18,696 nucleotides of DNA from UBA1858 sp965658595. Its GTDB lineage: Bacteria; Pseudomonadota; Gammaproteobacteria; UBA4575. The position numbers and the translations under genes were made by a program. The first letter of the stretch is position 1. Each line of letters opens with the position of its first letter. Under the pieces are notes generated by a model, which was not told the DNA's origin, searched no databases, and worked only from the letters and a program-made list of their open reading frames with translations. The DNA lies in contig CBFHSW010000057.1 in the NCBI GenBank assembly GCA_965658595.1, positions 1-18,696 on the forward strand, written 5' to 3'. Of the stretch, positions 6,538 through 14,227 are shown piece after piece.

Positions 6538-7875
6538 CTATCTTGGTCGACCAGCACGGCCACCCTTCAAATTCGCTTTCTTCATTAATCCCTCGTACTG
6601 GCTGGACATTAAATGTGACTGCACTTGTGCAATGAAGTCCATGACCACAACAACGATGATTAGCAGTGATGTACCGCCAAAGTAAAAAGGTACATTCCAT
6701 TTTAAAATCAAAAATTCTGGCATCAAACATACTAACGTTATGTAGATGGCCCCAACAGCAGTCAATCGAGTTAGAACACTGTCTATGTAGCGTGCGCTTT
6801 GCTCACCAGGGCGAATCCCAGGTATAAATGCGCCTGAACGTTTTAGATTATCCGCTGTATCGCGAGAGTCAAATACGATCGCTGTGTAGAAAAAACAGAA
6901 AAAGATAATAGCTAATGCATAAAACAACACATACAACGGTTGTCCCGGTGCTAGTGTGGATGCAATACCTTGTAACCATGAAAATCCATCTACATTTCCT
7001 GCCCACTGCGCCAATGTCGCAGGAAACAGGATAATACTTGAGGCAAATATAGGAGGGATAACACCTGCCATATTAAGCTTGAGAGGAAGATGACTACTTT
7101 GAGCTGCATACATCTTTCTGCCTTGCTGACGCTGTGCATAATTGACTGTTATGCGACGTTGTCCACGCTCTACAAATACTACAAACCCTGTGACTGCAAT
7201 TGCCATTATGAATAGTAATAGCACTAACGCTCCAGACAATTCACCCGTACGTGCAAGTTCGATGGTTCCACCAAAAGCTGCTGGTAATCCAGCGACAATA
7301 CCCGCAAAGATGATGATTGAGATACCGTTACCAATACCTCTATCTGTAATTTGTTCGCCTAACCACATCAAAAACATGGTTCCAGTGACTAAACTAATAG
7401 CCGCTGTAAAAATAAAACTTGGTCCCGGGCTAATAGCTATACCTTGATTCTGTAATGCTATAGATACACCCACCGCTTGGAATGTTGCTAGTACCACTGT
7501 TCCGTAACGGGTGTATTGAGTAATTTTGCGACGGCCGGCTTCACCTTCTTTCTTGAGCTCTTTAAGAGAAGGAATAACCGCACTCATTAACTGCATGATG
7601 ATCGATGCTGAAATGTAAGGCATGATGCCTAGTGCAAATATACTTAGTCGCTCTAACGCGCCACCTGAGAACATGTTGAACATACCCAGAATGGTACTGC
7701 TCTGTTCTTCAAAAAATCTTGCCATGGCTGCTGGATCAATTCCAGGTGTTGGAATAAAGGTTCCAATCCTGAATACTATCAAAGCTACCAGCACAAATAA
7801 TAGTCGCTGGCTCAACTCAGAGAGTTTACCTGAACCGCCCATTTGAGCTGCCATGTTTTCGCGAGATACTGACAT
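6538..7875 (-). CDS. secY: Preprotein translocase subunit SecY
   Basis: SecY is the ten-helix channel of the Sec translocon in the inner membrane and works with SecE, SecG and SecA. The product has 445 residues (E. coli 443). Helix 1 is near residues 22-42, leading into FRIGTFIPTPGID. The plug-region MFNMFSGGALERLSIFALGI, MFLMWLGEQITDRGIGNGIS, the cytoplasmic loop VERGQRRITVNYAQRQQGRK, and the loop GAFIPGIRPGEQSARYID, which carries the conserved arginine needed for SecA function, are all visible. MSSQYEGLMKKANLKG is at the C-terminus. It starts 6 bases after rplO, so translation is probably coupled. An in-frame ATG eight codons in is possible, but the longer form better matches family length. 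Confidence 0.98.
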   Translation of the reverse strand: MSVSRENMAAQMGGSGKLSELSQRLLFVLVALIVFRIGTFIPTPGIDPAAMARFFEEQSSTILGMFNMFSGGALERLSIFALGIMPYISASIIMQLMSAVIPSLKELKKEGEAGRRKITQYTRYGTVVLATFQAVGVSIALQNQGIAISPGPSFIFTAAISLVTGTMFLMWLGEQITDRGIGNGISIIIFAGIVAGLPAAFGGTIELARTGELSGALVLLLFIMAIAVTGFVVFVERGQRRITVNYAQRQQGRKMYAAQSSHLPLKLNMAGVIPPIFASSIILFPATLAQWAGNVDGFSWLQGIASTLAPGQPLYVLFYALAIIFFCFFYTAIVFDSRDTADNLKRSGAFIPGIRPGEQSARYIDSVLTRLTAVGAIYITLVCLMPEFLILKWNVPFYFGGTSLLIIVVVVMDFIAQVQSHLMSSQYEGLMKKANLKGGRAGRPR

Positions 7876-7881
7876 AGTCTG

Positions 7882-8316
7882 TTAGTCTTCTATTGTCCCA
7901 CCAGCAGCTTCCACTGCGGCACGAGCACCTTTTGTAAAGACTAAACCGCGTGTTTTTACTGCCTCAGTAATTTCTCCTGAAAGGATGACTTTTACACGCT
8001 TAGTGAATACAGGGACCAAATTAGCGTTTATCAAGGCTTTGATATCCACGACTTCTGCATTCGCGAGTAACAATTCATGCAATCTCAACTCTGCTGTTAA
8101 TTTTGCTTTCGCTGAATTGAAACCATACTTAGGTAAACGACGTTGCAAAGGCATTTGACCACCCTCGAAACCAACCTTATGGAATCCACCTGAGCGGGAC
8201 TTTTGGCCTTTATGACCGCGTCCACAGGTTTTACCTGTTCCAGATCCGATACCACGACCAACTCGTTTAGCGTTGCTGCGGCTGCCCTGTGCAGGCTTTA
8301 ATGAATTAAGACGCAT
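7882..8316 (-). CDS. rplO: 50S ribosomal protein L15
   Basis: L15 is a large-subunit assembly protein that binds 23S rRNA late in assembly. The product has 144 residues, equal to E. coli. It contains the glycine-rich basic N-terminal extension GRGIGSGTGKTCGRGHKGQK, GFEGGQMPLQRRLPKYGF, and the C-terminal globular domain with KVILSGEI. It begins one base after the rpmD stop and is followed closely by secY, the usual spc operon order. Confidence 0.98.
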   Translation of the reverse strand: MRLNSLKPAQGSRSNAKRVGRGIGSGTGKTCGRGHKGQKSRSGGFHKVGFEGGQMPLQRRLPKYGFNSAKAKLTAELRLHELLLANAEVVDIKALINANLVPVFTKRVKVILSGEITEAVKTRGLVFTKGARAAVEAAGGTIED

Positions 8317-8317
8317 C

Positions 8318-8500
8318 TTATAATTCCTCTACCTTGAGCATGTAATTAATTTTATTGATCATGCCACGATTTTCAGGAGTATCAATGACTGTTACGGGGT
8401 TATGGATTCTACGAATACCAAGACCTCGCGCACACGCTTGATGTGACTTTAAACGTCCATGGATACTTTTAACTAATGTCACTTGTAGTTGTTTACTCAT
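8318..8500 (-). CDS. rpmD: 50S ribosomal protein L30
   Basis: L30 is a small peripheral large-subunit protein absent from some bacteria. The 60-residue product reads LQVTLVKSIHGR near the start and contains the family pattern LGIRRIHNPVTVIDTPENRG and INYMLKVEEL. Length is typical (E. coli 59). It lies between rpsE (14 bases upstream) and rplO (1 base downstream), as in the gammaproteobacterial spc operon. Confidence 0.97.
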   Translation of the reverse strand: MSKQLQVTLVKSIHGRLKSHQACARGLGIRRIHNPVTVIDTPENRGMINKINYMLKVEEL

Positions 8501-8514
8501 TATGACTTTCTCAA

Positions 8515-9027
8515 TTAATTACCGATGATATCTTCTACGCGCTTACCACGTTTAGACGCGATATCGTCAGGTGATTGCATATCTTCTAATCCAGCGATTG
8601 TGGCTCGCACAACGTTGATAGGATTTCGTGATCCTATACATTTTGCTAATACATTTTTAACACCAAGCACTTCAAAGACTGCTCGCATGGCTCCACCGGC
8701 AATAATACCTGTACCATCTGAAGCTGGTTGCATATGGACTTTGGCTGCACCATGAATACCCACTTTCGGGTAATACAAAGTGCCATCTTTAAGAGGAATT
8801 TGTGTCATGTTACGACGTGCTTTTTCCATCGCTTTTTGAATGGCGATAGGTACTTCTTTAGCCTTACCATAACCAAAGCCTATTTTACCTTCACCATCAC
8901 CAACAACAGTTAGTGCTGTGAAGCCAAATTGACGACCACCCTTTACCACTTTTGCTACACGATTGACTGCAACTAACTTTTCTTGCAACCCATCTGCGCT
9001 TTTAGTGGTGACTTCTGCTCCAGCCAT
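8515..9027 (-). CDS. rpsE: 30S ribosomal protein S5
   Basis: S5 contributes to decoding accuracy and mRNA helicase activity at the 30S entry channel. The product has 170 residues (E. coli 167). The N-terminal double-stranded RNA-binding domain includes NRVAKVVKGGRQFGFTALTV, whose loop is where spectinomycin-resistance changes occur in E. coli. GDGEGKIGFGYGKAKEVP and MEKARRNM follow, and then the C-terminal domain with GGAMRAVFEVLGV and RGKRVEDI. It sits between rplR and rpmD. Confidence 0.98.
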   Translation of the reverse strand: MAGAEVTTKSADGLQEKLVAVNRVAKVVKGGRQFGFTALTVVGDGEGKIGFGYGKAKEVPIAIQKAMEKARRNMTQIPLKDGTLYYPKVGIHGAAKVHMQPASDGTGIIAGGAMRAVFEVLGVKNVLAKCIGSRNPINVVRATIAGLEDMQSPDDIASKRGKRVEDIIGN

Positions 9028-9053
9028 AATTTACCCTTTAAATTCCTGCTAAC

Positions 9054-9407
9054 TTAAAACTCTAATCCAGCTTCACGAGCTGCATCTGCTAATGCCTGAA
9101 CTCGGCCATGGTATTTAAAACCAGACCTATCAAAGGCAACTTTAGTAACACCTTTATCTTTGGCTCGCTCTGCCACAAGTTTACCGACTAATTTAGCTGT
9201 CTCTACATTACCTGTGTATTTAACGTTACCTTTCACATCACCGTCTAGTGATGACACGCTAGCTAATACCTGTGCCGAATCATCATCGATAATTTGTGCA
9301 TAAATATGACGTGGTGTGCGGTTTATACAAAGACGCTTCGCACCTTGAGCGCGAATCTTAAAACGTGTCTTTTTACCGCGACGTATTCTTGAAGTTTTTT
9401 TATTCAT
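9054..9407 (-). CDS. rplR: 50S ribosomal protein L18
   Basis: L18 binds 5S rRNA together with L5 and L25 and docks it on the large subunit. The product has 117 residues, the same length as E. coli. It starts MNKKTSRIRRGKKTR, a very basic N-terminus, and contains HIYAQIIDDDSAQVLASVS and the C-terminal VAFDRSGFKYHGRVQALADA and REAGLEF. It is placed between rplF and rpsE as in the spc operon. Confidence 0.98.
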   Translation of the reverse strand: MNKKTSRIRRGKKTRFKIRAQGAKRLCINRTPRHIYAQIIDDDSAQVLASVSSLDGDVKGNVKYTGNVETAKLVGKLVAERAKDKGVTKVAFDRSGFKYHGRVQALADAAREAGLEF

Positions 9408-9425
9408 AACAGTATTCTAGTTAAC

Positions 9426-9953
9426 CTATTTCTTCTTAGCTTCTTTACGAATAACGCGCTCGTCCGAATATTTAACACCTTTACCCTTATATGGCTCAGG
9501 TGGACGATAAGCTCTAATTTCAGCAGCAACTTGGCCTACACGTTGTTTATCGTAGCCTTTAATGACGATTTCTGTCTGACTAGGAGTTTCTATCGTGATG
9601 CCCTCAGGCGTTGGATATTCTACTGGGTGAGAAAAACCTAGAGATAGATTCAAACTCTTACCCTTAGCTTGTGCTCGATATCCGACACCAACCAACTCTA
9701 ATTTCTTTTCAAATCCTTTAGTCACGCCTATCACTAGGTTATCTAATAGTGATCGCATAGTTCCTGCCATCGCGACGTCTGCTGGAGTATCAGCATGAAC
9801 CGTCAACGTATTGTCTTCTTGTACGACTTTAACCGAAGGATGTACTGCAAGAACCATCTCACCGACAGATCCTTTAGCAGTTACGTTTTGACCATCTAGC
9901 TTGATGTCTACGCCAGAGGGTAATTCAACAGGTTTATTTGCAATTCTAGACAT
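9426..9953 (-). CDS. rplF: 50S ribosomal protein L6
   Basis: L6 sits at the base of the L7/L12 stalk near the factor-binding site. The product has 175 residues (E. coli 177) and two repeated L6 domains. The first contains VSRIANKPVELPSGV-like residues at the start, and the second includes VGVGYRAQAKGKSLNLSLGF, IVIKGYDKQRVGQVAAEIRA and the signature RPPEPYKGKGVKY. It lies 14 bases after rpsH and 18 before rplR. Confidence 0.98.
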   Translation of the reverse strand: MSRIANKPVELPSGVDIKLDGQNVTAKGSVGEMVLAVHPSVKVVQEDNTLTVHADTPADVAMAGTMRSLLDNLVIGVTKGFEKKLELVGVGYRAQAKGKSLNLSLGFSHPVEYPTPEGITIETPSQTEIVIKGYDKQRVGQVAAEIRAYRPPEPYKGKGVKYSDERVIRKEAKKK

Positions 9954-9967
9954 TTTATCTCAACTAT

Positions 9968-10363
9968 TTATTCAACTGTGCAGATGACTTCGCCACCTTG
10001 CCCATTTTCACGTGCAGTTCGATCAGTCATCACACCCTTTGAGGTTGAGATGATCGCGATACCAAGCCCACCAATAACACGTGGAAGTTCTTCTGCACTT
10101 TTATAAATACGCAAACCCGGACGACTAATCTTCTTGACCTTGTCAATCACAGGCTTACCCATATAATACTTTAATTCAACATTTAGACTTTTCTTGACAC
10201 CTTCGCCTTCAATAGAAAAATCTTTAATATAGCCTTCATCTTTGAGCACTTGCGCAATGGATGATTTAAACTTAGAGAAAGGCATCAATACACTGACTTT
10301 GTCAGCACTTTGTCCATTTCTGATACGCGTTAACATATCCGCAATTGGATCACTCATACTCAT
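9968..10363 (-). CDS. rpsH: 30S ribosomal protein S8
   Basis: S8 is a primary binder of the 16S rRNA central domain; in E. coli it also represses spc operon translation at the rplE start. The product has 131 residues (E. coli 130). It begins MSMSDPIADMLTRIRNGQ, close to the E. coli N-terminus, and ends with the signature STSKGVMTDRTAREN and GGEVICTVE. The first ATG (10363) was chosen because AGAGG lies eight bases upstream and the E. coli protein also starts MSM. The intercistronic gap after rpsN is 12 bases. Confidence 0.98.
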   Translation of the reverse strand: MSMSDPIADMLTRIRNGQSADKVSVLMPFSKFKSSIAQVLKDEGYIKDFSIEGEGVKKSLNVELKYYMGKPVIDKVKKISRPGLRIYKSAEELPRVIGGLGIAIISTSKGVMTDRTARENGQGGEVICTVE

Positions 10364-10375
10364 AATACTTTCCTC

Positions 10376-10681
10376 TTACCAACTCGCCTTAACTAAACCT
10401 GGAATATCTCCACGCATAGCTGCTTCACGCAGTTTATTTCTACCTAGACCAAATTTTCTATAGAATCCATGTGGTCGACCTGTAATGTTACAACGGTTAC
10501 GTTGTCTAGCTTTAGATGCGTTACGCGGTTGCTTTTGCAGTTCTAGTGATGCTGCTTCGCGCTCTTCATAGCTAGCAGAAGCACTCTTAATTATTGCTTT
10601 TAGCTCTGCACGCTTTTTACTATATTTATTCACTGTACGAGTGCGCTTATTTTCGCGTTCGACCATTGATACCTTTGCCAT
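10376..10681 (-). CDS. rpsN: 30S ribosomal protein S14, zinc-free form
   Basis: S14 is a 30S head protein next to S10 and S19. The 101-residue product, the same length as E. coli, ends RKFGLGRNKLREAAMRGDIPGLVKASW in family-typical form and contains RQRNRCNITGRPHGFYRK. Only one cysteine is present, so this is the long form without the CxxC zinc site found in short S14 proteins. It is 10 bases after rplE and 12 before rpsH. Confidence 0.98.
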   Translation of the reverse strand: MAKVSMVERENKRTRTVNKYSKKRAELKAIIKSASASYEEREAASLELQKQPRNASKARQRNRCNITGRPHGFYRKFGLGRNKLREAAMRGDIPGLVKASW

Positions 10682-10691
10682 GTGTTCAGCC

Positions 10692-11231
10692 TCAGTTCTT
10701 AAATGGAAAACTAAATGCCGCTAGTAAGGCTTTAGCTTCTTCGTTATTAGTAGCGCTAGTAGTGATACAGATGTCCATCCCTCTAATTGAATCGATCTTA
10801 TCGTAATCAATTTCTGGGAATATGATTTGCTCTTTAACACCCATACTGTAATTGCCACGACCATCAAAAGATCGACCGTTGACTCCGCGGAAATCTCGAA
10901 TACGTGGAATAGCGATATTAATTAAGCGATCTAGAAACTCATACATACGTTCTCGTCTCAAGGTCACTTTGCATCCAATTGGCCATTCGTCGCGGATATT
11001 GAATCCAGCAATAGATTTCTTAGACAATGTGACAACAGCTTTTTGACCTGCAATCTTTTCCATGTCTCCAACCGCATGTTGAATGACTTTTTTATCCTTA
11101 GTTGCTTCACCAAGTCCCATATTCAATGTGACTTTCTCAATACGTGGTATTTGCATGACATTGTCATACTTGAACTGCTCCATTAACTGACCACGAACTG
11201 TGTCTTTATAAAATGCTTGTAACCTAGCCAT
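10692..11231 (-). CDS. rplE: 50S ribosomal protein L5
   Basis: L5 binds 5S rRNA and contacts the P-site tRNA elbow. The product has 179 residues, the same length as E. coli. It contains QIPRIEKVTLNMGLGEA, the loop GQKAVVTLSKKSIAGFNIRD, FRGVNGRSFDGRGNYSMG, and the C-terminal GMDICITTSATNNEEAKALL. Its ATG overlaps the rplX stop codon (TAATG), so translation is probably coupled. In E. coli S8 represses at this junction; whether an S8 site exists here was not established. Confidence 0.98.
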   Translation of the reverse strand: MARLQAFYKDTVRGQLMEQFKYDNVMQIPRIEKVTLNMGLGEATKDKKVIQHAVGDMEKIAGQKAVVTLSKKSIAGFNIRDEWPIGCKVTLRRERMYEFLDRLINIAIPRIRDFRGVNGRSFDGRGNYSMGVKEQIIFPEIDYDKIDSIRGMDICITTSATNNEEAKALLAAFSFPFKN

Positions 11232-11548
11232 TAGATATCCACCACTTCACCGTTTGATTTAAAGTAACGAACTTTAGTGCTGTCTTCTAAAGTTTTAATA
11301 CCCACTTTGTCGCCTTTACCTGTAGCCGGGTTGAACAACATTACATTGGACATCTCTATAGGCATTTCTTTATCTATAATGCCACCAGTTATGCCAAGGT
11401 TAGGATTAGGCTTTTGTGCCTTCTTAACCATATTGATGTTCTCAACCAGTAGTTTGCCGTTGTCTTGTATATTAACTACGGTGCCGCGACGGCCTTTGTC
11501 TTTTCCGGTAATGACAATGACTTCATCACCTTTTTTAATCTTGTTCAT
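11231..11548 (-). CDS. rplX: 50S ribosomal protein L24
   Basis: L24 is an assembly initiator of the large subunit with a KOW domain. The product has 105 residues (E. coli 104) and begins MNKIKKGDEVIVITGKDKGR, which is the KOW motif, followed by NINMVKKAQKPNP and KVRYFKSNGEVVDI. It is 16 bases after rplN and shares one base with rplE. Confidence 0.98.
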   Translation of the reverse strand: MNKIKKGDEVIVITGKDKGRRGTVVNIQDNGKLLVENINMVKKAQKPNPNLGITGGIIDKEMPIEMSNVMLFNPATGKGDKVGIKTLEDSTKVRYFKSNGEVVDI

Positions 11549-11564
11549 AACCTTGACCCAATTC

Positions 11565-11933
11565 CTAAAGTACTTCTGGTGCGAGTGAAATGATTTTCAT
11601 AAACTTCTCTGAACGCAGTTCACGTGTAACAGGCCCAAAGATACGTGTACCGATTGGTTGTAGTTGCGCATTAAGTAGCACTGCTGCATTACCATCAAAA
11701 CGTATCAGTGAACCGTCTGGTCTACGAACGCCTTTGGCAGTACGAACAACTACAGCGTTATAAACTTCACCCTTTTTAACTTTGCCGCGCGGGATTGCAT
11801 CTTTAACACTGACCTTTATGACATCACCAATTCCAGCATAGCGTCGATGAGATCCGCCTAGAACCTTAATACACTGTATTCTTCGTGCACCACTGTTGTC
11901 AGCCACATCAAGATTAGATTGCATTTGAATCAT
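11565..11933 (-). CDS. rplN: 50S ribosomal protein L14
   Basis: L14 forms an intersubunit bridge with 16S rRNA. The 122-residue product contains NLDVADNSGARRIQCIKVLG, GSHRRYAGIGDVIKVSVKDA, AIPRGKVKKGEV, FDGNAAVLLN and the invariant C-terminal RIFGPVTRELRSEKFMKI, ending SLAPEVL. It is the first gene of the spc operon in E. coli. Here only 10 bases separate it from rpsQ, and no separate promoter or terminator was seen in the junction, so read-through from the S10 genes is likely. Confidence 0.98.
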   Translation of the reverse strand: MIQMQSNLDVADNSGARRIQCIKVLGGSHRRYAGIGDVIKVSVKDAIPRGKVKKGEVYNAVVVRTAKGVRRPDGSLIRFDGNAAVLLNAQLQPIGTRIFGPVTRELRSEKFMKIISLAPEVL

Positions 11934-11943
11934 AAATTTTTCC

Positions 11944-12210
11944 TTATCCTGCGACTGCTTGATCGACCACTGCTACCAGTGTCCATGATTTAGTTTTTGA
12001 TACAGGACGACACTCACGTATGGTCACTACATCACCAATAGAACATTGATTGTCTTCGTCATGTGCATGGATCTTGGTAGATTTTGTTATATATTTTCCA
12101 TATAAAGCATGCTTCACACGTCGTTCTGTTAGCACAACGATGGACTTATCCATCTTGTTGCTGACAACTCTGCCTCTAACTGTTCGTATTTTTTGATCTT
12201 TATTTTCCAT
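11944..12210 (-). CDS. rpsQ: 30S ribosomal protein S17
   Basis: S17 binds the 5' domain of 16S rRNA early in assembly. The 88-residue product contains RTVRGRVVSNKMDKSIVVLT, HDEDNQCSIGDVVTIRECRP and SKTKSWTLVAVVD, all family signatures. Length is close to E. coli (84). It is the last gene of the classical S10 operon, 15 bases after rpmC and 10 before rplN. Confidence 0.98.
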   Translation of the reverse strand: MENKDQKIRTVRGRVVSNKMDKSIVVLTERRVKHALYGKYITKSTKIHAHDEDNQCSIGDVVTIRECRPVSKTKSWTLVAVVDQAVAG

Positions 12211-12225
12211 CGTCTTTATCTACCG

Positions 12226-12417
12226 TTATGCGCCTGATTTTTCATTCAACACGGTTTTAATGCGTGCTATGTCTTTGCGAATACGAGAAAAATCGTGGTT
12301 ACGCGTAGACTGCCCCATTGAATATTGCATGCGCAGTTTAAATTGCTCTTTTCGCAATTCAATAAGTTCAGTTTTGAGAGACTGCTCGTCCTTCTCACGT
12401 AATTCTGTCGCCTTCAT
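12226..12417 (-). CDS. rpmC: 50S ribosomal protein L29
   Basis: L29 lies beside the exit tunnel and, with L23, forms the docking site for the signal recognition particle and trigger factor. The 63-residue product, the same length as E. coli, is two helices. It starts MKATELREKDEQSLKTELIE and contains LRKEQFKLRMQ and IRKDIARIKTVL. Its start overlaps the rplP stop by one base (TAATG), which suggests translational coupling. Confidence 0.97.
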   Translation of the reverse strand: MKATELREKDEQSLKTELIELRKEQFKLRMQYSMGQSTRNHDFSRIRKDIARIKTVLNEKSGA

Positions 12418-12830
12418 TACATTATTGTCCTGTTCACAAATACCGTTTTGATTGGCAATTTAGCACTCGCCAATTTAAATGCTTCACGTGCTAACTCTTC
12501 AGTTACCCCTTCCATCTCGTATAGCATTTTGCCAGGTTGAATCTTGGCTACCCAATACTCTACGTTACCCTTACCTTTACCTTGTCTTACTTCTAATGGC
12601 TTCTTAGTGACAGGCACATCTGGGAATACACGAATCCAAATTTTACCGCCACGTTTAACGTGACGTGTCATAGCACGACGTGCCGCTTCAATTTGTCTGG
12701 CAGTTAGACGACCACGCCCGACTGCTTTTAGACCAAAATCACCGAAGCTGACTTTGTTTCCATTCAGTGCAAGCCCGCGGTTTCTACCCTTCTGTTGCTT
12801 GCGAAATTTAGTTTTCTTTGGCTGTAACAC
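12417..12830 (-). CDS. rplP: 50S ribosomal protein L16
   Basis: L16 organises the A-site tRNA region of the large subunit. The 137-residue product (E. coli 136) begins MLQPKKTKFRKQQKGRNRG and contains FGDFGLKAVGRGRLTARQIE, GGKIWIRVFPDVPVTKKP, and RQGKGKGNVEYWVAKIQPGK. The start codon is GTG at 12830 with AAGGGA about nine bases upstream; it gives the conserved N-terminus exactly and no nearby ATG does. It shares one base with rpmC and follows rpsC by 19 bases. Confidence 0.98.
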   Translation of the reverse strand: MLQPKKTKFRKQQKGRNRGLALNGNKVSFGDFGLKAVGRGRLTARQIEAARRAMTRHVKRGGKIWIRVFPDVPVTKKPLEVRQGKGKGNVEYWVAKIQPGKMLYEMEGVTEELAREAFKLASAKLPIKTVFVNRTIM

Positions 12831-12849
12831 GGTTACTTATCCCTTAGAT

Positions 12850-13542
12850 TTAGCTGGTAGCTCTTTTAGCTTCAGTTGACTTTTCGCCTTGGTTCTTACT
12901 TTCTAGGTCGAATACTTCACCTTTAAAGATCCAAGTCTTAATCCCGATAATGCCGTAAGTTGTCTCTGCTTCAGCAAAGCCGTAATCAATATCAGCGCGC
13001 AGAGTATGAAGAGGCACACGACCTTCTCGATACCATTCTGCACGGGCGATCTCTGCACCATTCAAACGACCAGCAACATTGATCTTCACACCTAGAGCAC
13101 CTAAACGCATGGCATTACTCACTGCACGCTTCATCGCGCGTCTGAACATAATACGACGCTCTAATTGTTGCGCTACACTCTCAGACACTAGCTGCGCATC
13201 AATTTCTGGCTTACGTATTTCTTCAATGTTAATTTTGACGTTGTTGATGTTTAGATCCATACGCTTAGCTATTTCTTTGCGTAATGCTTCTACATCTTCA
13301 CCTTTTTTACCGATAACGATACCTGGGCGAGCAGTATGTATTACCACAAAAGCCGCACGTGCTGGTCTATCGATCTGGATTCTACTCACTGATGCCTGTG
13401 AGAGTTTGTCTTTAAGGTATTTACGTATTTCTAAATCACTGTTTAGGAATTTCGCATAATCTCTACCTTCGGCATACCACTTAGACGTCCAGTCTGTTGC
13501 GATACCTAGTCTAAATCCGGTTGGATGTACTTTTTGACCCAT
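12850..13542 (-). CDS. rpsC: 30S ribosomal protein S3
   Basis: S3 lines the 30S mRNA entry channel. The 230-residue product (E. coli 233) begins MGQKVHPTGFRLGIATDWTS. It contains a type II KH domain at about 39-107 with RPGIVIGKKGEDVEALRKEI, then RRAMKRAVSNAMRLGALGVK and the C-terminal domain with GRLNGAEIARAEWYREGRVP and TLRADIDYGFAEAETTYG. The tail after about residue 210 is low complexity and charged, as usual. It lies 35 bases after rplV, one of the larger gaps in the cluster. Confidence 0.98.
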   Translation of the reverse strand: MGQKVHPTGFRLGIATDWTSKWYAEGRDYAKFLNSDLEIRKYLKDKLSQASVSRIQIDRPARAAFVVIHTARPGIVIGKKGEDVEALRKEIAKRMDLNINNVKINIEEIRKPEIDAQLVSESVAQQLERRIMFRRAMKRAVSNAMRLGALGVKINVAGRLNGAEIARAEWYREGRVPLHTLRADIDYGFAEAETTYGIIGIKTWIFKGEVFDLESKNQGEKSTEAKRATS

Positions 13543-13577
13543 CGTTATCTCAGTTTATTCTTGTTGTTTGCGAGAGC

Positions 13578-13913
13578 CTAGCGGCCATCACCTACAGTTA
13601 CAGTTAAATGGCTGGTGCGCTTAAGAATCTTACAAGCACGTCCCTTAGCACGTGGTTGATGTCTTCTCATGGTGCGACCCTCATCCACGAAAATCGTAGT
13701 CACTTTTAATTCATCAATATCAGCACCTTCATTATGCTCAGCATTGGCTATAGCAGAATTTAGTACTTTCTTTACGATTGATGAAGCCTTCTTAGGGCTG
13801 AACTCTAGTATTTCGACAGCGCGACTGACGGTTAGACCACGAATCTGATCTGCCACGAGTCTACATTTCTGAGCTGAAATACTAATGTGCTTTAATTTAG
13901 CTGATACTTGCAT
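13578..13913 (-). CDS. rplV: 50S ribosomal protein L22
   Basis: L22 extends a beta hairpin into the exit tunnel, where changes give macrolide resistance in E. coli. The 111-residue product (E. coli 110) contains the helical core SAQKCRLVADQIRGLTVSRA and the hairpin region TTIFVDEGRTMRRHQPRAKG, ending ILKRTSHLTVTVGDG. It sits between rpsS and rpsC in the usual order. Confidence 0.98.
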   Translation of the reverse strand: MQVSAKLKHISISAQKCRLVADQIRGLTVSRAVEILEFSPKKASSIVKKVLNSAIANAEHNEGADIDELKVTTIFVDEGRTMRRHQPRAKGRACKILKRTSHLTVTVGDGR

Positions 13914-13928
13914 AATTATTCTCAGAAG

Positions 13929-14201
13929 CTATTTAGCTTTCTTATCTCCGGCATGTCCTTTGAAAGTTCGCGTTCCAGCAAACTCACCTAATTTATGACC
14001 AACCATATTTTCGGAAATCAATACCGGTACATGCAGTCGGCCGTTATGAATAGCAATAGTCAATCCCACCATATCGGGGAAAACCATTGATCGTCGCGAC
14101 CATGTCTTTATGGGCTTACGATCTTTATTTTCTATGGCCGTTTGTACTTTCTTAACCAAATGATGGTCAATATGTGGGCCTTTTCGTAGTGATCTTGGCA
14201 A
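13929..14201 (-). CDS. rpsS: 30S ribosomal protein S19, TTG start
   Basis: S19 is in the 30S head and contacts S13 and the 50S subunit. The 90-residue product matches the family: PRSLRKGPHIDHHLVKKVQ at the start, then KTWSRRSMVFPDMVGLTIAI and HNGRLHVPVLISENMVGHKL. The conserved N-terminal proline follows a TTG codon at 14199-14201, with GAGG eight bases upstream. Upstream in the same frame there is no ATG or GTG before a TAG stop, and the next in-frame ATG would remove much of the protein. TTG is therefore the start, which is uncommon for an essential ribosomal gene. It follows rplB by 26 bases. Confidence 0.97.
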   Translation of the reverse strand: MPRSLRKGPHIDHHLVKKVQTAIENKDRKPIKTWSRRSMVFPDMVGLTIAIHNGRLHVPVLISENMVGHKLGEFAGTRTFKGHAGDKKAK

Positions 14202-14227
14202 CGCTCTATCCTCGTACTAAAACTTAA

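Noticed and set aside
13079..13459. 126-codon open frame on the plus strand inside rpsC
   Set aside because: It is antisense to a conserved ribosomal gene and has no signals of its own; the open frame follows from rpsC codon composition. The same applies to other antisense frames inside secY, rpoA and rplB.
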